Positions 26,902 to 33,668 of a stretch of 64,000 nt of DNA are shown one piece after another (the first letter of the stretch is position 1; every line of letters begins with the position of its first letter). The stretch comes from an uncultured Clostridium sp. (lineage in GTDB: Bacteria > Bacillota > Clostridia > TANB77 > CAG-508). The stretch is from assembly GCA_900553945.1 (NCBI GenBank), contig USFR01000003.1:62001-126000 (forward strand), read 5' to 3'. The position numbers were made by a program, and so were the translations under genes. Below the pieces are notes generated by a model that made no database searches, was not told the origin of the DNA, and saw nothing but the letters and a program-made list of their open reading frames with translations.

Positions 26902-27234
26902 ATGAAGGAAATGACATTAAGAGAGTATTTGGAAGAAGCCTGTCCATATTTAGAATGTTGCATGGTTGGCGGAACAGTCGAGAAAGAAAAAGAATTCTTT
27001 AATCGGGTGGCTAAAAAATACAATCTTGAAGAAGACTTCAGCACAAAAGTAAAGGAGGATATTCCTTGGCAGAAATTGGCGAAGGGAAGAATCTTCTATT
27101 TTGTAGATCTGGTAAAACCAGGTTTATATCCTAAGAAGGTTGAACCGGAGATTATGCTGCTGAAACTTGAGATGGGTGAAAAGGCAGTACTTAAACTGTT
27201 GGTTGATGCAGAGACAGTTCGCAGCTGTAGATAG
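26902..27234 (+). CDS. Solitary protein of unknown function (110 aa)
   Basis: A soluble 110-residue protein starting MKEMTLREYLEEACPYLECC, with a cluster of three cysteines near the N-terminus. AAAGGAG lies upstream of ATG. GC-richer codons (CTG, GGC, CGC, GAC) contrast with the AT-rich genes on either side. It has its own promoter and a very strong terminator. I do not recognise the family. It is the fourth solitary single-gene unit. Confidence 0.75.
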   Translation: MKEMTLREYLEEACPYLECCMVGGTVEKEKEFFNRVAKKYNLEEDFSTKVKEDIPWQKLAKGRIFYFVDLVKPGLYPKKVEPEIMLLKLEMGEKAVLKLLVDAETVRSCR

Positions 27235-27259
27235 TGTCGGTTTGACCATGACGAGTGAT

Positions 27260-27290
27260 GTGCCCTCAATTTTTTGAGGGCACGTTTTTT
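27260..27290 (+). terminator. Terminator of the 26902 gene
   Basis: GTGCCCTCAA (27260-27269) pairs with TTGAGGGCAC (27274-27283), a perfect 10-bp stem with TTTT loop, followed by G and six T. Confidence 0.9.
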
Positions 27291-27346
27291 GTTTGCAAAT
27301 TTTACACGAGAAAACGAAAAAATTCAGTTTTGTTCGAAGGTTTATA

Positions 27347-27375
27347 TTGAAAAAAATTTATTTTTGAGATATACT
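27347..27375 (+). promoter_or_regulatory. Promoter of the 27399 gene
   Basis: TTGAAA (27347-27352) and TATACT (27370-27375) have a 17-bp spacer. The bases before it (27291-27340) look like a heavily decayed family B fragment (GCAAATTTTACACGAG). Confidence 0.55.
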
Positions 27376-27398
27376 GACGGTGATGCAAAGGAGAAGTT

Positions 27399-28067
27399 AT
27401 GAAAGAGAAAAAAACATTTATTTTAGCGGTTCCAACTTTGATTATATTTGTAGTAGTTGTTATTGGAATTTGTATTATTTTTTATAATAGAAATTTTAAG
27501 AAAATGACAAAAGAGGATGTTAAAACTTTAGCTCAAAAAGTGGCAACTATTAATAATATTTCTTGCGAAGTGCTTACAGAAAGTAGTGAAGTTGAAATTG
27601 CTGGTACTATATCTGATTATAAGTTGTGTAATAACAAATTGGTTAGCAATGTTGATAATTTTAAGATGTATGATGATAAAAATGAAAAAACATTGTTACA
27701 AATAGATGAAAAGCAAAAGATAGTGTATCAGTATAAAGAGTATAACAGTGCGCTTGATGAGTTTGAAACGATGATATGCTCTGTTGCCAAGTTGCTAGAG
27801 AGTGATGAATATCAGTATGAGTTTAAGAATTATGAGACTGTTAATGGAATAAAATGTGTTTCTTTTTCATTGTCAAATGATAGTATAGTATTTGATATTT
27901 GGTTGGATAAATCAACTGGAATGATTGTGAAGATGATTTGCCATTATATTGGGGATGGTAGTAATAGCATTGACACAACATTAAATTATAGATATCAGCT
28001 AAATAATGTTACAGATGAGGATGTTAAAAAGCCTGACTTGACGGGTTATACAATTACAGAAATATAA
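27399..28067 (+). CDS. Membrane-anchored extracytoplasmic protein of unknown function
   Basis: The 222-residue protein has one N-terminal membrane helix (about 7-29, no lipobox Cys) and a beta-rich extracellular domain. Alternating strands such as SCEVLTESSEVEIAGTISD and CVSFSLSNDSIVFDIWLDKS suggest a lipoprotein-carrier-like fold; that is inference. AAAGGAG precedes ATG. It starts a run of closely spaced genes reaching rsmE. Confidence 0.65.
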   Translation: MKEKKTFILAVPTLIIFVVVVIGICIIFYNRNFKKMTKEDVKTLAQKVATINNISCEVLTESSEVEIAGTISDYKLCNNKLVSNVDNFKMYDDKNEKTLLQIDEKQKIVYQYKEYNSALDEFETMICSVAKLLESDEYQYEFKNYETVNGIKCVSFSLSNDSIVFDIWLDKSTGMIVKMICHYIGDGSNSIDTTLNYRYQLNNVTDEDVKKPDLTGYTITEI

Positions 28068-28097
28068 GGTGTACAAATGAGGAGTGAAAAGTAATTT

Positions 28098-28970
28098 ATG
28101 AATGGTTCAAATTATTTGGTCAAATTTTTATATGATGTAGATGTTTTGATATCTGAAATAAATAAGTTTAACAGTAAAAAACGTTTATATAAAGCCAATT
28201 CAGAAAAATTTGGAATAGAGTATGATGTTAGATTTTCAATTTCTCCAGATTATTTTATTAAATTGCGTGATTTTTTACAAAAGAAAATAGAACATGAGTG
28301 CTGTTATGATAGAAATATTGTTAATGTTAAGAGAGAATTTTCGAGGGAAGTTCCTTACATTAAAACAAAGATTCAAGAAGAGCTAATTAGGATTAATTAT
28401 GTTCAAGAAAAAGAAATGAATAAAGTTGTAAGACAAGCTATTTATGATTCAAAGATAGAAAATGAAAATAAGATTATAAGCAGTTTAGATTGCGAGGATT
28501 CTTTGTGGGATAAATTTGTTGGTAGAGCAAAACATAGAAAGCTAGCTATAAAGAATCACGAGTTAAAAAAGAAAGTTATAGCTCAAGAATTTGAAAAAGA
28601 TAACAATGAAAAAAAGACTATTTTTGAATTAGTTAATATGATTGAGAATGAAGAGGCTAAAAGCGGTGAGCTTTTGTGTATACAAGATGAGATGATAAAA
28701 TTTTTTATGATAGATAGAAATGTTATAAAAAGAGATTCAGCTTCTTCTTGGAAAATGGCTAATATTGTGCCTACAGGATTTTTTAATCAAAGAGCTTATT
28801 ATAGAATTCTTAATAAAAATTTAGAAGAGAAAAATGTGACTTTGAAAAATAGTTTAAAAGATTCTTCAAAAAATGGTTTGAGCGAATGTAGTTTTACTAA
28901 AGATGGATTAATGAGAATAAATGCAAAACTTGCGAAAATATTAAAAGGAAAAATGGTTATAGATTCATAG
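28098..28970 (+). CDS. Hypothetical coiled-coil-rich protein
   Basis: A 290-residue, highly charged, mostly helical protein without signal peptide or membrane segment. The region around residues 85-205 (KTKIQEELIRINYVQEKEMN and onward) looks coiled-coil. Codon use is like its neighbours. GAGGAG lies upstream. I do not recognise the family. It lies between the anchored protein and GtrA with short spacers. Confidence 0.65.
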   Translation: MNGSNYLVKFLYDVDVLISEINKFNSKKRLYKANSEKFGIEYDVRFSISPDYFIKLRDFLQKKIEHECCYDRNIVNVKREFSREVPYIKTKIQEELIRINYVQEKEMNKVVRQAIYDSKIENENKIISSLDCEDSLWDKFVGRAKHRKLAIKNHELKKKVIAQEFEKDNNEKKTIFELVNMIENEEAKSGELLCIQDEMIKFFMIDRNVIKRDSASSWKMANIVPTGFFNQRAYYRILNKNLEEKNVTLKNSLKDSSKNGLSECSFTKDGLMRINAKLAKILKGKMVIDS

Positions 28971-28984
28971 TAAAGGATGGAATA

Positions 28985-29491
28985 ATGGAAGCAATTAAAA
29001 AATATTATACGAAGTATGAAGAGGTTATAAAATATTTATTTTGGGGAGTTATGACTACTGTTGTTAATTTTGCTACTTTTTATTTACTTATTACTATTAT
29101 AGGAAGTGGTAAAGGTAGTTGGAATGCTTTATTTACTGATTTTAATAGGTATAGAGAGATTATTTCTGATATAGAAACATCAACTATTATTGGAAATGTA
29201 TGTAACATTTCAGCAATTATAGTTTCAATACTTTTTGCTTATGTTACTAATAGAAGTTTCGTTTTTAAGGATAAGGCTCATGGGAAAAAAGCAATTATGA
29301 AAGAAATGACTTCATTTTTTGCTTGTAGAATTTTTACTATGGTTGTTGATACTGCAATTTATTGGATTGGATGTACAACTCTTAAGTTCACAGCTTTGAT
29401 AGTAAAGATGGTTAGCCAAGTAGTAGTTATAGTTTTAAATTATGTTTTTAGTAAGCTTATTGTTTTTAAGAAAAAAAGTACTGATAAATAA
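28985..29491 (+). CDS. GtrA family membrane protein
   Basis: The 168-residue protein has about four membrane helices and the GtrA pattern (KYLFWGVMTTVVNFATFY at the start, NRSFVFKDK in the middle). GtrA-like proteins are thought to move lipid-linked sugars or support their transfer across the membrane, often for cell-surface glycosylation. Here it sits away from the main glycan cluster, upstream of rsmE. Confidence 0.85.
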   Translation: MEAIKKYYTKYEEVIKYLFWGVMTTVVNFATFYLLITIIGSGKGSWNALFTDFNRYREIISDIETSTIIGNVCNISAIIVSILFAYVTNRSFVFKDKAHGKKAIMKEMTSFFACRIFTMVVDTAIYWIGCTTLKFTALIVKMVSQVVVIVLNYVFSKLIVFKKKSTDK

Positions 29492-29518
29492 AAGTAGTAA
29501 ATAGGAAAGAGTGTTTTT

Positions 29519-30247
29519 ATGAATTTTTTTGTACCAAAGGAGTACGTTAGTGAAAATCAGATTGTTATAAAAGGTTCTGATGTTAATCATATAAAAAATG
29601 TTCTAAGACATTCAATTGGTGATGTTTTAGATATTGTTTCTGATAACGTTAAATATTCTGCAAAGATTATTGAAATAAATTCAGATTTTGTAAGATGCGA
29701 GATAGAAGAGGTGCATAAAGAAGAGTGTGCTAATATTAAGATTACAGTTTTTCAGGGATTGGCAAAGGCTGATAAAATTGAGTATATTATTCAAAAGTGC
29801 ACAGAACTTGGAGTGTATGAAATTGCTCCTGTTGAGATGAAACGTTGTGTGATTAAACTTGATGAAAATGATAAAATAAAGAAAATTAATAGATGGAAGA
29901 AAATTGCTGAGGTGGCTGCAAAACAATCTCTTAGAAATGATATTTTAAAGGTTGAAAAAGTTTATTCTTTTGAAGATATGGAAAGCAGTTTGAAGAATTA
30001 TGATTATGTAATATTGGCTTATGAAAAAGAAAAGGATGTTACATTGAAAAGTTTTCTAAAGAAAATAAATTGTGATTCTTGCAATATAGCTGTTATTATT
30101 GGCCCAGAGGGCGGATTAGATGAGAGTGAAGTTGAAAGATTAGTTGGTCAAGGTGCGATATCTGTTACTCTTGGAAAAAGAATCTTGAGAACTGAAACTG
30201 CACCTGTTGCTATGTCTGCAATTATAATGTATGAGCTTGAATCATAA
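29519..30247 (+). CDS. rsmE: 16S rRNA (uracil-1498-N3)-methyltransferase
   Basis: The 242-residue SPOUT-class enzyme has an N-terminal PUA-like domain (HIKNVLRHSIGDVLDIV). The knotted methyltransferase domain carries the SAM-binding IIGPEGGLDESE (about 194-205) and the C-terminal LGKRILRTETAP motif. It modifies the small ribosomal subunit. The length is normal. In many Firmicutes it follows prmA/dnaJ; here GtrA precedes it. Confidence 0.93.
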   Translation: MNFFVPKEYVSENQIVIKGSDVNHIKNVLRHSIGDVLDIVSDNVKYSAKIIEINSDFVRCEIEEVHKEECANIKITVFQGLAKADKIEYIIQKCTELGVYEIAPVEMKRCVIKLDENDKIKKINRWKKIAEVAAKQSLRNDILKVEKVYSFEDMESSLKNYDYVILAYEKEKDVTLKSFLKKINCDSCNIAVIIGPEGGLDESEVERLVGQGAISVTLGKRILRTETAPVAMSAIIMYELES

Positions 30248-30268
30248 TTACTAAGAAAGGATTTAAGA

Positions 30269-31177
30269 ATGGAATCAACAGATAAAGAAGTAGAAGTTAA
30301 AAAAAATATTATTAATAAGATTAAAGTTCCAAAGGAACAAAGAGAAAAAATTTATGTAAAAATTTTTAAAGAATTTGGTATAGCTATTTTAATTTTTATT
30401 TATTTTTTCTTTCTTAACTTAGGATATGTTAGAATTGAATCAAATATTTTTAAAGAAGATTTACATACATTTGCTGGAATTTTAGTAATTTCATCAATAT
30501 TACTTTTTGAAAGTGCGTATAGAAAAGATAGTGATGATATAGCTATACATGGTGTAGAATTATTAATTGTAGCAATTCTTACTTTGTTTATGCCTTATAT
30601 ATATTTTTATAGAGGTGTTTCATTTAAGTTTTTATATTCGATATCTCCTATTTATATTGCATTTTATTTTTTAGTAAAATCGTTTATTATTTATAATATT
30701 GAAGTAAGAAAATATAGAGATAGCTTAAGTGATGTTAAAGAAATATTGACTAATAAAGAAAAGTCTTATTTAGATGAGGAAAATATAAAGAAGTTTGACG
30801 AAATAAAATTAGAAAATCAAGAGCGTGTTAAAAAGGCAAATACTAAAAAGAAAATGGCTAAGATGATAAATGATAATAGAAAAAGAGTTAGAAATGACAA
30901 AGATAAAAATATTAAAGAAAATGATCAAAAGAAGAATGAAAGTAAAGAAAAAGTTGAAGCTAAAGGTACTTCTTTTAAGAAAAGCACAGTAGGAAAAAGT
31001 CCTAACGAAAGTGCTGAAGAAAAAGTTGTAAAGAAGACATCTACCAAAACTAAGAAAACTACAATGACTACTACAAAAAAGAGAGGAAGACCAAGAAAAA
31101 ATACAAAAAAAGATGTTAAACCTCTTGCTACGGCAGGAAGAACTAAAAAGAAAGATGGAGATAGTAAAAATGATTAA
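30269..31177 (+). CDS. Membrane protein with a basic, AT-hook-like C-terminal tail
   Basis: The 302-residue protein has four hydrophobic helices in residues 30-150. A long, Lys-rich tail (about 170-302) with predicted coiled-coil and low complexity follows. The tail contains KKRGRPRKN, the core of an AT-hook, which in known proteins binds the minor groove of AT-rich DNA. The combination is similar in layout to the bacterial FtsK/SpoIIIE-independent nucleoid tethers only in principle; no family was recognised. Its last 8 bases overlap the yicC start, indicating cotranscription. Confidence 0.75.
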   Translation: MESTDKEVEVKKNIINKIKVPKEQREKIYVKIFKEFGIAILIFIYFFFLNLGYVRIESNIFKEDLHTFAGILVISSILLFESAYRKDSDDIAIHGVELLIVAILTLFMPYIYFYRGVSFKFLYSISPIYIAFYFLVKSFIIYNIEVRKYRDSLSDVKEILTNKEKSYLDEENIKKFDEIKLENQERVKKANTKKKMAKMINDNRKRVRNDKDKNIKENDQKKNESKEKVEAKGTSFKKSTVGKSPNESAEEKVVKKTSTKTKKTTMTTTKKRGRPRKNTKKDVKPLATAGRTKKKDGDSKND

Positions 31178-32048
31178 AAGTATGACAGGCTTTGGAAGAG
31201 CTAGATTTGAGTGCGAAGGAAGAGAATACAGTGTTGAGATTAGATCTGTAAATCATAAATATAGTGATATTTCTATAAAAATGCCTAGACAGATTTCATA
31301 TTTGGAGGAGAAAATTAGAAAAGAAGTTTCTGCTAAAGTTTCTAGAGGAAAAATTGATATTTTTATTACTATGCAAGATTATAGTGAAAAAGGAAAAAAT
31401 ATTAAGATAAATAAAGAACTTGCTAAGATTTATATTTCACAATTAAGAGAATTAGCTGAGGAAACTGGAATTTCAGCTAACATTGATGTTATTGATATTT
31501 CAAAGTTTCCAGAGGTTTTAAGTATTTCTGATGAAGACAATGAAGAGCTTTATTGGAACGAGTTATCACAGGTTTTGAATATTGCTTTAGATAACTTTGT
31601 TTTAATGAGAGAAGTTGAAGGAAGTAAAATATGTGAGGATTTAAAAGTTAGAATTGACCGTATTCAGAAAAAAGTTTCTGAGATTTCTTCGTATTCTGCT
31701 GGACTTGTGGACGAATATATAGTAAAATTAAAAGGAAGAGTAAAAGAACTAATGAATACAGATATTATAGATGAGAATAGATTAGCACAAGAAATTGTGA
31801 TTTTTTCTGATAAGTCATCTATACAGGAAGAGCTAACAAGATTAAATAGTCATATATCTCAATTTTTAAATCTAATTCAATCTGGTGCATCTCCAGTTGG
31901 TAAGAAATTTGATTTTATTATTCAGGAGATGAATAGAGAAGTTAATACTATTGGATCAAAGGCTAATAGTACAGATATCTCAAAATGTGTAATTGAATTA
32001 AAAACTGAAATTGAAGATGTTAGGGAACAAATTCAAAATATTGAGTAG
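31170..32048 (+). CDS. yicC: YicC/YloC family endoribonuclease
   Basis: The 292-residue protein starts with the family signature MIKSMTGFGRA and continues with SVNHKYSDI and IQEMNREVNTIGSK near the C-terminus. YicC-type proteins are RNA-degrading enzymes or partners in RNA turnover. ATG 31170 with GGAG about 10 bases upstream fits the family start; the longer frame from 31113 lies inside the preceding gene. It heads yicC-remA-rpoZ, an order seen widely in Firmicutes. Confidence 0.92.
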   Translation: MIKSMTGFGRARFECEGREYSVEIRSVNHKYSDISIKMPRQISYLEEKIRKEVSAKVSRGKIDIFITMQDYSEKGKNIKINKELAKIYISQLRELAEETGISANIDVIDISKFPEVLSISDEDNEELYWNELSQVLNIALDNFVLMREVEGSKICEDLKVRIDRIQKKVSEISSYSAGLVDEYIVKLKGRVKELMNTDIIDENRLAQEIVIFSDKSSIQEELTRLNSHISQFLNLIQSGASPVGKKFDFIIQEMNREVNTIGSKANSTDISKCVIELKTEIEDVREQIQNIE

Positions 32049-32062
32049 AAAGGAAGATGCTT

Positions 32063-32311
32063 ATGCAACTAATTAACATCGGTTTTGGAAATATAGTTTC
32101 TGCAAATAGAATAATCTCTATAGTGAGTCCTGAATCTGCACCAATAAAAAGATTGGTTCAAGAAGCAAAAGACTCAAAGATGGCAATTGATGCTACGTAC
32201 GGAAGAAGAACAAGAGCTGTTATTATTATGGATTCGGGACATATTATTTTATCAGCTGTCCAACCAGAAACAGTAGCAGGCAGATTAGATAAAGATGTAG
32301 TTGAAGAATAG
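32063..32311 (+). CDS. remA: RemA/DUF370 extracellular matrix regulator
   Basis: The 82-residue protein matches RemA: LINIGFGNIVSANRIISIV at the start, then DATYGRRTRAVIIMDSGHII. In B. subtilis RemA is a DNA-binding activator of biofilm and osmoprotection genes. ATG 32063 is 8 bases after AAAGGA; ATG 32057 is too close. It lies 14 bases after yicC. Confidence 0.94.
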   Translation: MQLINIGFGNIVSANRIISIVSPESAPIKRLVQEAKDSKMAIDATYGRRTRAVIIMDSGHIILSAVQPETVAGRLDKDVVEE

Positions 32312-32337
32312 ATTAATTTGTAAGGAGGCGTATTATT

Positions 32338-32616
32338 ATGATGGTAAAACCTACAGTAAATGAATTATTAGAAAAAATAGATGATAGATATCGTTTAGTT
32401 CTAGTAACTTCAAAAAGAGCAAGACAATTAGCAGAAGGTGCTGAACCTTTAACTGATAAACACGAAGAAAGTTTTGTAACTCTTGCTGCGCAAGAAATTG
32501 CTGAAGGTAAAGTTACAGCAATTGCTGATGAAAATCCTGAAGAAGATGATGAAAAAAATATTGCTGAACCGGATATTGAAGCTAATATCGAAGTTGAAAA
32601 TCCAACAAGAAAATAA
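32338..32616 (+). CDS. rpoZ: RNA polymerase omega subunit
   Basis: The 92-residue protein contains the omega core: KPTVNELLEKIDDRYRLVL, SKRARQLAEGA and a C-terminal acidic tail. Omega helps assemble RNA polymerase and mediates some ppGpp effects. GGAGGCG lies 9 bases before ATG. It precedes gmk instead of following it as in B. subtilis, and a strong terminator separates the two. Confidence 0.9.
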   Translation: MMVKPTVNELLEKIDDRYRLVLVTSKRARQLAEGAEPLTDKHEESFVTLAAQEIAEGKVTAIADENPEEDDEKNIAEPDIEANIEVENPTRK

Positions 32617-32624
32617 TTAAAAAA

Positions 32625-32658
32625 TAGCGTATTTTGTTATGAATACGCTAATTTTTTC
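32625..32658 (+). terminator. Terminator after rpoZ
   Basis: TAGCGTATT (32625-32633) pairs with AATACGCTA (32642-32650), followed by ATTTTTT. Confidence 0.85.
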
Positions 32659-32757
32659 TATTATAAGAATAACTTGTATAAAATTTGCTTGCAATTTTAT
32701 ACATAAATAAGGATGCAAACTTAAAAAGTTATGATGAAAAAATGTTCTAAATAGGAA
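32658..32757 (+). repeat. Family B intergenic repeat, decayed copy upstream of gmk
   Basis: It retains TTTCTATTATAAGAATAAC, AAATTTGCTTGCAATTTTAT, GATGCAAACTTAAAAA and ATGTTCTAAATAG in the order of the intact copies. It is co-oriented with gmk and begins inside the T tract of the rpoZ terminator. Confidence 0.6.
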
Positions 32758-32782
32758 AGTATTAAATAAAGGAGGAAGTGAA

Positions 32783-33358
32783 ATGTTACTTATTTTATCT
32801 GGAGTTGCTGGCTCAGGAAAAGATACAATAAAAAAAGAACTAATTAAAAGAATGGAAAATGTTGAGTCATTGCCTTCTTATACTTCAAGACCACAAAGGC
32901 CAGGGGATATTAATGGACAAACATATTGTTTTGTCACTAAAGAAGAGTTCGAGAAAATGCTTGAAAATGATGAATTTTATGAATATGATGTCCATCACAA
33001 CAATTATTATGGAACTTCAAAGAAATTTTTAAATGATAAAATTGCTAGTGGAAAAATAATTGTTAAGGACATTGATGTTAATGGAACAGAGCATTTGAAA
33101 GAAATTTTAAAGAATGATACTAAAGTTGTTACTGTTTTTTTAAAGGTTCCAAAGGAAGAGTTAAAAAGAAGACTTGAAAATAGAATTGATAAACCAGGTC
33201 CTGATGAGGTTAAGCTTAGACTTAATAGATTTGATTATGAAGAATCTAAAATTGGTTTATATGATTATGTTTTGAAAAATAATGATTTAGAGAAAACTGT
33301 TCAAATTATTATGACTATTATTGAAAATGAGGTTCGTTTAGAGAATGAAGGAAAATAG
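32783..33358 (+). CDS. gmk: Guanylate kinase family protein
   Basis: The 191-residue protein has the guanylate kinase layout: the P-loop, SYTSRPQRPGDINGQTYCFV for GMP binding, YYGTSKKFL and the lid RLENR. The enzyme converts GMP to GDP. The P-loop reads GVAGSGKDT (7-15), with Asp after Lys where Gmk normally has Ser or Thr, so this may be a divergent or second Gmk. GGAGG lies upstream. A terminator hairpin GACGTTGAAA/TTTCAACGTC follows the gene. Confidence 0.85.
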   Translation: MLLILSGVAGSGKDTIKKELIKRMENVESLPSYTSRPQRPGDINGQTYCFVTKEEFEKMLENDEFYEYDVHHNNYYGTSKKFLNDKIASGKIIVKDIDVNGTEHLKEILKNDTKVVTVFLKVPKEELKRRLENRIDKPGPDEVKLRLNRFDYEESKIGLYDYVLKNNDLEKTVQIIMTIIENEVRLENEGK

Positions 33359-33381
33359 TTGGTTTAAATAGAATGTTTAGG

Positions 33382-33421
33382 GGACGTTGAAAATGACAAG
33401 TGTGTTAATTTCAACGTCTTT
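33382..33421 (+). terminator. Terminator after gmk
   Basis: GACGTTGAAA pairs with TTTCAACGTC (10 bp, 16-base loop), followed by TTTG. Its GGGGACGT start resembles the nearby REP-like units. Confidence 0.6.
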
Positions 33422-33486
33422 GTTAATGTTGATTGACTAAGAATATAAAAAGTTTATGTAATAGTTCGTGATGGCTATTAGATGAT

Positions 33487-33617
33487 GAGGTGCATGTCAA
33501 AAAGGACGTCCCCATGACATAGATGGTGAAGGGTGGTTAAAAAGAATATTCACACGATATTTTGTGCTGATTGCTGAGGGTGAGGTGTATGTTGGAAAGA
33601 ACGTTCCTATAACACTT
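33487..33617 (+). repeat. Pair of REP-like direct repeats before priA
   Basis: Two units of about 35 bases lie in the same direction: GAGGTGCATGTCAAAAAGGA with CGTCCCCATGACA (about 33490-33525), and GAGGTGTATGTTGGAAAGAA with CGTTCCTATAACA (about 33580-33615). Each has internal complementarity such as ATGTCA/TGACAT or GACGTC. The stretch is GC-richer than its surroundings. This type is often linked to REP-associated tyrosine transposases; none is encoded here. No gene is visible between 33359 and 33668. Confidence 0.55.
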
Positions 33618-33645
33618 TGCAATGGTTACATTTTTTTGTTATACT
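33617..33645 (+). promoter_or_regulatory. Promoter of priA
   Basis: TTGCAA (33617-33622) and TATACT (33640-33645) have a 17-bp spacer. Confidence 0.6.
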
Positions 33646-33668
33646 TACATGGGTAAAGGAGTTAATAT

